From an uncultured Eubacteriales bacterium (GTDB lineage: Bacteria; Bacillota; Clostridia; Oscillospirales; Acutalibacteraceae): DNA of 64,000 bases. The stretch's first letter is position 1; the number at the start of each line of letters is the position of its first letter. This document shows, piece after piece, positions 33,846-41,076 of the stretch. Under the pieces are notes generated by a model. That model searched no databases, was not told the origin of the DNA, and saw nothing but the letters and a program-made list of their open reading frames with translations. Location: contig CAKSGV010000002.1 of the NCBI GenBank assembly GCA_934454845.1, forward strand, positions 1 through 64,000. Reading direction: 5' to 3'. Made by a program: the position numbers and the translations under genes.

Positions 33846-34341
33846 AAGATCATTCCTTTTAGCACTGTTTATAATCTTTAATATTTTAATTTTTGAGTTC
33901 CTGACGGTCAACAGTCCGAGTTTCTTCGGCTATTATGTTACACCCGATCAAGCAGTCTTTTTGGAAGACGAAGAAACTTTTCGCGGTGAAAAAATAACTG
34001 TGACAAAGAACGGTAACGGTCTGCTGTATGTTCTTAAAGTTAAAGATGAAATCCGTTTGTATCTTTTTAAAATAAAAGGAAAAACAAGTTTTAAAAGATA
34101 CGCAGTAACAAGCAGTCAAACACAGATAATAAATTACGATAAAGTAACCACTGAAATTCCTGATTTTGATAAATGGGATGTATTTACGCCTACATTTTTC
34201 AATAGAAACGGTGAGTGGCCGGTACATTTCTGCGTCGTAAAAAAATCAGATGATATCGAGATCGACGGATATAATTATCAGGAATTTAAACACAATAATA
34301 AATCATACTATTTTGTCTACTATGTAGAAAGAACGATTTGA
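33838..34341 (+). CDS. Membrane-anchored or exported protein of unknown function
   Basis: The 167-residue product starts at ATG 33838 inside the end of the previous gene, after an AAAGG site, so the two are coupled. One hydrophobic helix (FLLALFIIFNILIFEFLTV) anchors or exports a beta-rich domain with many aromatic residues, ending HNNKSYYFVYYVERT. I recognise no family. It is another candidate immunity or accessory gene of the RHS locus. A terminator follows at 34346. Confidence 0.6.
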   Translation: MNKRSFLLALFIIFNILIFEFLTVNSPSFFGYYVTPDQAVFLEDEETFRGEKITVTKNGNGLLYVLKVKDEIRLYLFKIKGKTSFKRYAVTSSQTQIINYDKVTTEIPDFDKWDVFTPTFFNRNGEWPVHFCVVKKSDDIEIDGYNYQEFKHNNKSYYFVYYVERTI

Positions 34342-34345
34342 TTTT

Positions 34346-34386
34346 CTGCCGCATTTTTAATGTTTTAAAAGTGCGGCAGTTTTTTA
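34346..34386 (+). terminator. Intrinsic terminator of the RHS-associated genes
   Basis: CTGCCGCA and TGCGGCAG form the base of a stem, extended by the A/T pairs TTTTAA/TTTAAAA, and TTTTTT follows. It closes the RHS and downstream gene transcript. Confidence 0.85.
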
Positions 34387-34504
34387 AAATAGACAAAATA
34401 TAAAAAATTTGTTTGTTTATTATGTCGATTGTTAAATTTTTGATTTTATGATATATTTATTATAATAAATCAGTTTTAAAGTTCTTTGGCGGAGGGTGAG
34501 AGGT

Positions 34505-34585
34505 TTGTTTAAATCAAAGAAGATTCGAATTGTGGCTGCGGTTGCAGTGATCCTGGCGCTTAATATTATATTTCAAAATAAATAA
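34505..34585 (+). CDS. Tiny membrane peptide (26 aa)
   Basis: A TTG at 34505 preceded by GGAGGGTGAGAGG gives a 26-residue peptide: basic start (FKSKKIR), a hydrophobic helix (VAAVAVILALNIIF), and NK at the end. A TATAAT-like box (34460s) lies upstream. The strong ribosome site argues that it is translated. Size and shape resemble small membrane or type I toxin-like peptides, but this is only a resemblance. The next gene follows after 15 bases. Confidence 0.45.
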   Translation: MFKSKKIRIVAAVAVILALNIIFQNK

Positions 34586-34600
34586 GTTAGGATAATTTTA

Positions 34601-34915
34601 ATGAAACTCAGTAAAATAATCGTACCTATCTCAGTAATTCTATTGTTATCTGCTTTATTGTTGGATATTTTTACAGGAAACTTCAAATTTTATTATAATG
34701 ATTTGAATGAGGCAAGATCTGAATTTGCCTCTAACGATGAAGAATATAGTGGGTTGGAATCCTATGAAAATTCTGAATTTGTCACATCCTATGAAGAATA
34801 TAAGGGTTTGCAACCGTATAAAAATGCGGATTACCTGCTTTCGGCTGCTTCAGATAATCATATTGTTGATTTTTTGATTAAAAACGATGAGTTCTCTATC
34901 TTTAAGGCAGGATAA
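34601..34915 (+). CDS. Membrane-anchored protein with internal repeat, probably the first half of a split gene
   Basis: This 104-residue frame has an N-terminal transmembrane helix (IVPISVILLLSALLLDIF) and then a tandem repeat, EEYSGLESYENSEF and EEYKGLQPYKNADY. It ends in the +1-shifted overlap with the next frame (34887). Joined, the two would give about 230 residues with an N-terminal helix and C-terminal helix pair, the same size and plan as the protein at 33162, so one gene with a frameshift near 34900 is plausible. AGGA precedes the ATG. Confidence 0.5.
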   Translation: MKLSKIIVPISVILLLSALLLDIFTGNFKFYYNDLNEARSEFASNDEEYSGLESYENSEFVTSYEEYKGLQPYKNADYLLSAASDNHIVDFLIKNDEFSIFKAG

Positions 34916-35279
34916 AAGAATTAAAGAAAAGAAATACAGTTATATTTTAAACGGATTTGAAAATATAATCGGTTTTTTGATTGAAGGGAAACAGGATATA
35001 GATTTCGGCGTTTCCGCTCCAAAAACTTCGTGGGAAAAAATATTATATTTGATTGGCAACAAAAATAATTCTTCGCTTGATGAAATTGAATCAATAGCTT
35101 TGGAAGCTTTTGATTCACCTTATAATTTAATTAAAAGTATGGCGGCGGCTTTTTTGGCAAATGTGTATAAAGAAAAAAGTGATTTGAATCATTATGAGCT
35201 TTATTCGAAAAAAGCGGAAGAGCTTGCGGTTTCTCCCGAAGCATTGCACGGAATCAAAGCATTATTGGGAAATTCGTAA
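34887..35279 (+). CDS. Helical protein, probably the second half of a split gene
   Basis: This 130-residue frame lacks a ribosome site at its first ATG and overlaps the previous frame by 29 bases. It is helical, with SPYNLIKSMAAAFLANVYKE and YELYSKKAEELA near the end; this pair resembles the C-terminal helices of the 33162 protein (LQCLFAERAAKKKG, EEFLKKADEI). I therefore read it as the continuation of 34601 after a frameshift, and the whole as a second copy of the candidate immunity family. A strong terminator follows at 35301. Confidence 0.45.
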   Translation: MSSLSLRQDKRIKEKKYSYILNGFENIIGFLIEGKQDIDFGVSAPKTSWEKILYLIGNKNNSSLDEIESIALEAFDSPYNLIKSMAAAFLANVYKEKSDLNHYELYSKKAEELAVSPEALHGIKALLGNS

Positions 35280-35300
35280 TTATAAAAAGAATTTAAAATT

Positions 35301-35345
35301 AAAATCGTGTTGTAAGAATAATTCTTGCAACACGATTTTTTTTAT
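35301..35345 (+). terminator. Strong intrinsic terminator
   Basis: AAAATCGTGTTGTAAGAA pairs over 18 bp (one G-U) with the segment at 35322-35339 around a TAA loop; a T-run follows. It separates the RHS-associated genes from the biosynthetic operon. Confidence 0.92.
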
Positions 35346-35353
35346 TATTTTTT

Positions 35354-35380
35354 TAAACCGGACATTAGTTGTCCGGTTTA
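35354..35380 (+). promoter_or_regulatory. GGACA-N5-TGTCC hairpin copy 3, upstream of the biosynthetic operon
   Basis: TAAACCGGACA and TGTCCGGTTTA form an 11-bp perfect stem with loop TTAGT. Unlike the copies at 27313 and 27657 it has no T-run; instead TATAAT (35386-35391) follows at once, 28 bases before the start codon at 35419. It may act as an operator or leader structure for the operon. Confidence 0.5.
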
Positions 35381-35418
35381 AATTTTATAATCATCTCAAG
35401 AAAAGAGGTGAGAAGCAA

Positions 35419-35763
35419 ATGGGAACTTCCGAAAGAAGGCAAGATATCATAAAAACCCTTTGCAGAAACAGAGCTGCCACAATTTATGAGTTTGCCGAAA
35501 AGTACGGCGTGAATGAAAAAACCATTCGTCGGGACTTGGAAATTTTAAGCCTTACATATCCGATTTATACCAAATCCGGGAAAAACGGCGGTATTTTTAT
35601 AATCCAAGATTACAATATGGATCGTGCTTATATGACATTTGAGGAAATTGAGCTTTTAAAAAAAATAAAAAAAAACGCGGATAAACTCAATATCCTTTCT
35701 TTGAAAGAGGAAAAGCTGTTTGCTTCTCTGATTTCAATTTATTCGAAACCCGAAAGGAAGTAA
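35419..35763 (+). CDS. HTH transcriptional regulator (DeoR/HTH_11-type), first gene of the operon
   Basis: The 114-residue protein is mainly a winged helix: SERRQDIIKTLCRNRAATIYEFAEKYGVNEKTIRRDLEIL, with GKNGGIFI as wing, then a short helical tail (MTFEEIELLKKIKKNADKLN). It lacks the sugar-sensing domain of DeoR proteins. The start at 35419 has GAGGTGAGA upstream; the frame is open further up, but through the terminator. A clear paralogue opens the lysis operon at 40736 (same RTVQRDIDE-type helix and PIYxKxGxxGGxxV wing). It probably controls its own operon. Confidence 0.85.
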   Translation: MGTSERRQDIIKTLCRNRAATIYEFAEKYGVNEKTIRRDLEILSLTYPIYTKSGKNGGIFIIQDYNMDRAYMTFEEIELLKKIKKNADKLNILSLKEEKLFASLISIYSKPERK

Positions 35764-35770
35764 TGATGTT

Positions 35771-36844
35771 ATGACAAAAAAAGAAAAGGAACTTTTTATG
35801 CAACTTATTGTTCCTATGCAAGCGAAAATAGATAAATCACTTATAAAATATGCATCGGCAGAAGTTTTGGGAAATATTTTCTTAAACAGAATGCAGGGAA
35901 CGGCATTTATAAATTTGAAAAACAGCGGACTTTTAAATTCCGTGAGCAGGGAATTCAGAAATTCTTTGAAAGCGGGATTTGAATATAATTGCCGAAAGAA
36001 TGAATGTTTTTTTAAATGTATAAACGAACTTGAGAAAATCTTAAAAAAATATAATATAAAAGCCTCAATGCTTAAGGGAGCAAGGCTGTGCTCAGAGTAT
36101 CCGAAAGGCTGCCGAACTTCAAATGATATTGATTTATTAATCGAATCGAAGAATATAACGGCTCTCGGAAAAGCTTTAAAAAAAGAAGGCTTTGCGCAAG
36201 GAAAAATATCAAACGGCGAATTTGTGCCTGCAACGAGAAAAGAAATTATCGAATCTAAATATTTAAGAGGGGAAACGGTGCCTTATATTAAAAAAACAGG
36301 AGATAACTTTCATCAATTTTTTGAAATAGATTTAAATTTTTCTCTTGATTATAAAAACGGTGACGGCAACCTTGTTAAAAAGCTTATAGCCGATTCCGTG
36401 ACAAAGCAAAGCGGAACCGAAAGAATCGTTACTCTTAATGATATTGATTTTTTCATTCATCTTTGCACTCATCTTTATAAAGAAGCAATTGTGCTGCCGT
36501 GGATTAAAATGAGGCGCGATATGACTCTCTATAAGTATGCGGATATATACTTTCTATTAATGAAATTTACAGATGAAGAAATTTTTAAAATTTTTAAAAA
36601 AGCTAAAAAGACAGGGCTTGAAAAAGAATGCGCTTTTGCAATTATTCAAACGGCCGAGCTTATAGGAAATAAATTTCATTATGCTTATTTAAAGGCAAAG
36701 GAAATATCAAGTGCAAATCCGGGATTGCTTGATATAGTTATTTCTCCGGCCGATAAAAAGATGTATTCATATAGGGAAAAAGATATCAAAAAAAGATTTT
36801 TTCTGAAAAATCGTGAAAAAAATTTAACGGAGATAAGAAAATGA
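35771..36844 (+). CDS. Nucleotidyltransferase-fold protein (PF14907-like)
   Basis: This 357-residue protein matches the uncharacterised nucleotidyltransferase family: MLKGARLCSEYPKGCRTSNDIDLLI contains the family's K-G and D-x-D signatures (about residues 98-122), where the two aspartates would bind metal and nucleotide. ALKKEGF follows, and later HQFFEIDLNF gives the third acidic residue. The C-terminal part is helical (FIHLCTHLYKEAIVLPWIKM). Related proteins occur in peptide and aminoglycoside-like gene clusters and may transfer a nucleotide to, or help bind, a small molecule. The gene lies 7 bases after the regulator and overlaps the next by 4 (ATGA). Confidence 0.8.
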   Translation: MTKKEKELFMQLIVPMQAKIDKSLIKYASAEVLGNIFLNRMQGTAFINLKNSGLLNSVSREFRNSLKAGFEYNCRKNECFFKCINELEKILKKYNIKASMLKGARLCSEYPKGCRTSNDIDLLIESKNITALGKALKKEGFAQGKISNGEFVPATRKEIIESKYLRGETVPYIKKTGDNFHQFFEIDLNFSLDYKNGDGNLVKKLIADSVTKQSGTERIVTLNDIDFFIHLCTHLYKEAIVLPWIKMRRDMTLYKYADIYFLLMKFTDEEIFKIFKKAKKTGLEKECAFAIIQTAELIGNKFHYAYLKAKEISSANPGLLDIVISPADKKMYSYREKDIKKRFFLKNREKNLTEIRK

Positions 36845-37485
36845 AGAAACTTAAAATGATGAAAAATAAATCGCCGGGAAAGCTTATCACATTTTGCGGA
36901 CTTGACGGTTGCGGAAAGACCACTTTAATAAATGATTTAATAGCGGATATCGGCAATAACGAAATTGTTTTTTTAACAAAGCAACCCACAAAAGCTGTCA
37001 GAAAATCCGAGATCTTCAGAACATATATGGACTGCCCCGATCACGGCGAATTTGATTACAGAAGCTTATCTTTGCTTGCCGCAAGCGATAGAATTCAGCA
37101 CACTAATAAGCTTATAAGAAAGAAACTTGATGAGGGTTACATAGTAATAAGCGACCGATATTTTTATTCCTGCCTTGCAAACTTAAGGGCAAGAGGATAT
37201 AAAAGCGACAAATGGATATATGATATAGCTAAATATCTTATTAAGCCGGATCTTGCGTTTTTTCTCGATGTTTCACCGCAGACGGCAATTTCAAGAGTAA
37301 GACAGCGCCCGGAAGAGGCGAACAGCTTTATAGATATTCCTTTACAGTACAGATTAAGACAGGAATATGTTGATATTTGCAGGAAAAACAAAGGAATTTT
37401 AATAAATTCTTCTTTAAGCGAAGAAAAATGCAGAAAAACAGTTAAAGAAAATGCAGAAAGGATAATAAAATATGACCATTACTGA
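36841..37485 (+). CDS. Thymidylate kinase-like P-loop kinase
   Basis: The 214-residue protein has the dTMP kinase layout: P-loop FCGLDGCGKTTLIND, the acceptor-site motif ISDRYFYSCLA (DR-Y/F), a beta-strand with the substrate aspartate LAFFLDVSP, and a LID with RVRQRPEE. A basic N-terminal extension of about 12 residues precedes the P-loop. Its place in a pathway operon, and not beside DNA metabolism genes, suggests a specialised kinase acting on a pathway nucleotide or sugar nucleotide. A genuine thymidylate kinase elsewhere in the genome would support that. It overlaps both neighbours (4 and 14 bases). Confidence 0.85.
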   Translation: MKKLKMMKNKSPGKLITFCGLDGCGKTTLINDLIADIGNNEIVFLTKQPTKAVRKSEIFRTYMDCPDHGEFDYRSLSLLAASDRIQHTNKLIRKKLDEGYIVISDRYFYSCLANLRARGYKSDKWIYDIAKYLIKPDLAFFLDVSPQTAISRVRQRPEEANSFIDIPLQYRLRQEYVDICRKNKGILINSSLSEEKCRKTVKENAERIIKYDHY

Positions 37486-37714
37486 AAAAATCAAAAAAAT
37501 AATAAGAAACGTTTCGCAGAACAAAAAAATAAAATTGACCGACCGCCTGACAGACGATCTTCTTTTAGACAGTTTGGCAATGGTGAATCTTCTTATAGAT
37601 ATAGAAGAAGAATTTGATATTAATTTAAATGAATCCGATATGGATCCGTATGATTTCAAAACAGTGAAAGATATTGCGGAAATGGTAAGGAAGTATTGCA
37701 ATGAAAAAAAGTGA
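37472..37714 (+). CDS. Acyl/peptidyl carrier protein
   Basis: This 80-residue protein is a carrier protein. Ser34 in DDLLLDSLAMVNLLIDIEEE is the attachment point for the 4'-phosphopantetheine arm, and EEEFDINL and FKTVKDIAEMV are the expected second and third helices. It is separate from fatty acid synthesis genes and is translationally coupled (14-base overlaps) to the kinase and BtrH-like genes. The acyl ligase encoded at 38698 probably loads it. A phosphopantetheinyl transferase is not in the window and would come from elsewhere in the genome. Confidence 0.92.
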   Translation: MTITEKIKKIIRNVSQNKKIKLTDRLTDDLLLDSLAMVNLLIDIEEEFDINLNESDMDPYDFKTVKDIAEMVRKYCNEKK

Positions 37715-38711
37715 AAAATGCAAAGAATTAAAGATAAGAGAGCCGCTTTTCAGCTCATATCATTTTCAGGGTGTCGCCACGGCAACAATTCTTGAAAATC
37801 CCACAATAGAGAATTGGTTTTTAAATAATGCGGTTATTCTGACCTGCGAAAGAAAATTTTTGGATGGCTTTTCAACTCCGGATCTCAGAATAAAAAACAG
37901 TGCTATATTTGAATGCCCTTGCTTTGATACCACTTATATATCTTCGAGATTTATCGAAAAAGAATATATGAAAATTATAAAAAACTGCATAGATAGAGGC
38001 TTTTTCGTGGGTTACAGCAATATTGACGATTTTTATATTGAAGGGAAAACATTTTATAAAAAAAGACATTTTCCTCATGACGGATTGATTATAGGATATA
38101 ACGATTCCGATAAAACTTTCACGATTTTTGCTTATGACAGTTCCTGGAAGTATCGTTCTTTCAAGACTCCTCAATCCGGATTTGAAAAAGGGAGGAAATC
38201 CGCACTTAAAGATAATAAGTATTCGAATTTTTGCGTTTTTAAGCCCAAAAGCGATATATTCGAATTCAGTGCGAAAACATCTCTTTTAAATATTCGCGAA
38301 TATTTGAATTCTTCTATCAGCCTTTATCCGAAAACCAAAAGAGGAATTGTGAGTGGAATAGCAGTGCATAAATATATAATTATGTATTTAAATAAGCTTA
38401 TAGATAATTCTATTCCATATCATAAATCCGATTGGAGAATAATGCGGATAATTTGGGAGCATAAAAAAGTGATGCTTAAAAGAATTGAGATGATTCAAGC
38501 CGAACTCGGATTAAAAACCGGCTACAGCGAAGCTTATTCAAAAGCACTGCGCCTTGCAGATAAAGCCCGCATTCTTTATGCTTCTTATGAAACAAAGCAG
38601 CGAAATGATCTTTTGCTTAAAATAATTTCTCTTTTAAAAGAAATAGATAAAATCGAAAAGAATGTTCTTAAAAGATTAATAAGAAAGGCTGAAAAAAATG
38701 AAATTATTTAA
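37701..38711 (+). CDS. BtrH-like protein (papain-like N-terminal domain), candidate acyltransferase
   Basis: This 336-residue protein resembles the BtrH N-terminal family: an early segment SSYHFQGVATATIL, then strands with FPHDGLIIGYNDSDKTFTIF, where a His-Asp pair precedes a GY-x-D turn, and YDSSWKYRSF. A helical C-terminal half follows. In butirosin synthesis BtrH moves an acyl group from the carrier protein BtrI to an amino sugar. The expected catalytic cysteine is not obvious near the N-terminal histidine, so the chemistry may differ. It overlaps the carrier gene and the ligase gene by 14 bases each. The assignment is by fold-like motif only. Confidence 0.6.
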   Translation: MKKSEKCKELKIREPLFSSYHFQGVATATILENPTIENWFLNNAVILTCERKFLDGFSTPDLRIKNSAIFECPCFDTTYISSRFIEKEYMKIIKNCIDRGFFVGYSNIDDFYIEGKTFYKKRHFPHDGLIIGYNDSDKTFTIFAYDSSWKYRSFKTPQSGFEKGRKSALKDNKYSNFCVFKPKSDIFEFSAKTSLLNIREYLNSSISLYPKTKRGIVSGIAVHKYIIMYLNKLIDNSIPYHKSDWRIMRIIWEHKKVMLKRIEMIQAELGLKTGYSEAYSKALRLADKARILYASYETKQRNDLLLKIISLLKEIDKIEKNVLKRLIRKAEKNEII

Positions 38712-40038
38712 AAAATTAAAAAGAAAATTTTTAAAGTTTCCAAACTCTGCGATATCGTCTAAAGAGCGCGAGTTCACATATAGAGAATTTTTGCTTGCGG
38801 CTGAAAATTTTTCTGAAAAGATAAAGAATTTCCGCTGTGCGGCGATACTTTGCAGCGATGAGGCGTTTGCCGCAATGGCATTTGTAAGCTGTCTTGCAGC
38901 CGGAGTTACCGCCGTGCCGCTGTCGGAAAGATACGGCGAAGACTACTGCAAAAAAATCATTGAATTTGTAAACCCCGACGCTGTGATAAGCGATGAAAAC
39001 GGCATGCTCGCCGTCAAAAAAACAAACCTTTCGGAATTTGATACTAAAAATGCCTGCTGCGCCGCAATTATGTGTACCTCGGGTACTACCGGAACTCCTA
39101 AAGGAGTTATGCTGACGGAAAAAAATTTGCTTACGAATATTTTGGATATTTGCAGGTATTTTAATATGACTCAAAAAGACAAGATACTTATATCAAGGCC
39201 TATTTATCACTGTGCGGTTTTATCGGGCGAATTTTTAACCGGAATATTCAAAGGCGCGAGTATAAAATTTTCAAATGAAAAATTCAATCCCATTAAAATC
39301 GGAAGAGAAATTGAAAACAGTAATATAACCGTGTTTGCCGCAACACCTACCGTTTTCAGTCTGCTTTCAAGATTAAAGACAGATTTTACAGCGCTTAAAA
39401 AAATAGTTATCAGCGGAGAATGTCTTGACGAGGTAACAGCGCAAAAAATCAATGAGAAATTTGGCAACAAGGAAATTTACAGTGTTTACGGTCTTACGGA
39501 GGCATCACCCCGAGTTACATATCTTCCGCCCGAATTTTTTAAAAGCAATTTTTCAAGTGTGGGCAAACCGCTTAAAAGTATAAAGATTAAAATTATTGAC
39601 GGTATGCTTTATATTAAGGGTGAAAATGTGATGAAGGGCTATTATAAAAATCCCGGGCTTACAAAAAAAGTACTCAAAAAAGGCTGGCTTTGCACCGGCG
39701 ATATGGCAGAAATCGATAAAAACGGATTTGTAAAAATCAAAGGCAGAAAAGACAATCTTATTATCAAAGCCGGGATGAATATTTATCCTGCGGAAATAGA
39801 AAGCAGACTCAAAACCGACGAAAGAGTAAAAGAGGTCTTGGCTTACGGCTTTAAATCAAAAACCGGATCAACTGATATAGGACTTAAAATTTCTGGCGAT
39901 TTTTCTTCAAAAGATGAGGTAAAGAAAATGTGCGTTTCGCTTTTGCCTGAATTTCAGATACCCGTAAAGATAGATATTTTAAAATCGCTTCCGAAAAATG
40001 CTACAGGAAAAATAAAGAGGAGGAATTCAAAATGTTAG
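38698..40038 (+). CDS. AMP-dependent acyl ligase (ANL superfamily)
   Basis: The 446-residue enzyme activates a carboxylic acid as its adenylate and hands it to a thiol, here presumably the adjacent carrier protein. The motifs are complete: CTSGTTGTPKGVML (A3), YSVYGLTEASPR (A5), CTGDMAEID (A7), KGRKDNLIIKAGMNIYPAEIE (A8) and the catalytic lysine in NATGKIKRR (A10). It is short for the family (usually 500-550) because the N-terminal domain is compact. Which acid it selects cannot be read by eye. It overlaps the BtrH-like gene by 14 bases and the CYTH gene by 7. Confidence 0.92.
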   Translation: MKLFKKLKRKFLKFPNSAISSKEREFTYREFLLAAENFSEKIKNFRCAAILCSDEAFAAMAFVSCLAAGVTAVPLSERYGEDYCKKIIEFVNPDAVISDENGMLAVKKTNLSEFDTKNACCAAIMCTSGTTGTPKGVMLTEKNLLTNILDICRYFNMTQKDKILISRPIYHCAVLSGEFLTGIFKGASIKFSNEKFNPIKIGREIENSNITVFAATPTVFSLLSRLKTDFTALKKIVISGECLDEVTAQKINEKFGNKEIYSVYGLTEASPRVTYLPPEFFKSNFSSVGKPLKSIKIKIIDGMLYIKGENVMKGYYKNPGLTKKVLKKGWLCTGDMAEIDKNGFVKIKGRKDNLIIKAGMNIYPAEIESRLKTDERVKEVLAYGFKSKTGSTDIGLKISGDFSSKDEVKKMCVSLLPEFQIPVKIDILKSLPKNATGKIKRRNSKC

Positions 40039-40589
40039 AATACGAGAAGAAGATTTTGCTTAAAAAAAGCGAATACGAATTGCTTTGCGATTATTTTTCC
40101 GATTGTGAAAAGGTTTTTCAGACCAATTATTATTACGATACAAAAAATTATGATTTCAATCATTCCGGAATTACCTTAAGAATAAGGAAAAAAGGCGATG
40201 CTTATATCGCGACGGAGAAACAGCACAGCAAATTTAACGGTGACTTAAGCCGCGAAAGCAATTATATTGTCGATAATGCGTTTGATATCACTCCTTTTTC
40301 GGGAATGAATGTGGAATTCAAGGGAGCGCTGTCAACTGAAAGAAAAGTCTGTATGCCATTTAAGGGAATAAAGATATCTTTGGATAAAAGTATTTATTTC
40401 TCTGAAACGGATTATGAGGTTGAAATTGAATACACGGCTGAAAATTCAGAGCTTTGCAAAACCGCGGTTAAGCTTATAGCGGCGATACTTGAGTATACGG
40501 ATGAAAAAGCGCTTAGTAATTTTCAGAAAAGAATAAATATATCGGGGAGCAAATCCGAGCGGTTTTTCAGGATAAAAAAGCAGAAATAA
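40032..40589 (+). CDS. CYTH-domain protein (triphosphate tunnel metalloenzyme)
   Basis: This 185-residue protein shows the CYTH signature E-x-E-x-K at the very N terminus (LEYEKKILL), then alternating charged strands as in tunnel enzymes (TNYYYDTKNYDF, ITLRIRKKGDAY, TEKQHSKFNG, YEVEIEYTAE). Such enzymes hydrolyse or bind triphosphates such as thiamine triphosphate, inorganic triphosphate or ATP. In this operon it might act on a nucleoside triphosphate or pyrophosphate by-product of the ligase and kinase steps; that is inference. It is the last gene of the operon and overlaps the ligase by 7 bases. Confidence 0.85.
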   Translation: MLEYEKKILLKKSEYELLCDYFSDCEKVFQTNYYYDTKNYDFNHSGITLRIRKKGDAYIATEKQHSKFNGDLSRESNYIVDNAFDITPFSGMNVEFKGALSTERKVCMPFKGIKISLDKSIYFSETDYEVEIEYTAENSELCKTAVKLIAAILEYTDEKALSNFQKRINISGSKSERFFRIKKQK

Positions 40590-40735
40590 TTCGAAATTAT
40601 TAAAAAATACTACAAATTTCATTAAAACTTAAAAATTTTTGGTAATCTTGCCCTTGTTTCGACATTTTTTATGTTTTAAGAGTACTATAATTTAAACAGA
40701 TGTAAAAAAATGTTAAAAAAGGGGGGATTTCAGCT

Positions 40736-41059
40736 GTGACTGCTACTGAAAGAAAACTTAATATAATTAAGTTTCTTTTCAGTTCGCGTTATGCCACTAT
40801 GAAAAATATTGCCGAGCAGTTTAATGTTTCGGTCAGAACTGTTCAAAGAGATATTGATGAAATTTCCCTTTTTGTACCGATATATGTAAAAAACGGAAGA
40901 TACGACGGCGGAGTTTATGTTTTAAACGGCGGGTCCGATATTTTCGGCACGCTTGGAAAAACAGAAAAACATCTTCTTAAAAAGGCTGTAAAATTAGCTT
41001 CCGAAAAGCTTGATGAAAACGAAAATATAATACTTGCGGATCTAATCAAAAGTATTTAA
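40736..41059 (+). CDS. HTH transcriptional regulator, paralogue of the 35419 gene
   Basis: The 107-residue protein starts at GTG 40736 after AAAGGGGGGA. It is a DeoR-like winged helix (TERKLNIIKFLFSSRYATM, IAEQFNVSVRTVQRDIDEI, wing VPIYVKNGRYDGGVYVL) with a short helical tail, the same size and plan as the regulator at 35419. It opens the phage-type lysis cassette. A TATAAT box near 40684 lies in the 146-base gap before it. The pairing of two sister regulators suggests the two operons are controlled in a related way. Confidence 0.82.
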   Translation: MTATERKLNIIKFLFSSRYATMKNIAEQFNVSVRTVQRDIDEISLFVPIYVKNGRYDGGVYVLNGGSDIFGTLGKTEKHLLKKAVKLASEKLDENENIILADLIKSI

Positions 41060-41076
41060 AAAGGGAGGTTTTAAAA

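Noticed and set aside
36841..37485. The kinase as the housekeeping thymidylate kinase (tmk)
   Set aside because: Not excluded, but overlap-coupled placement inside a pathway operon and distance from DNA-metabolism genes argue for a specialised copy, so no gene symbol is given.
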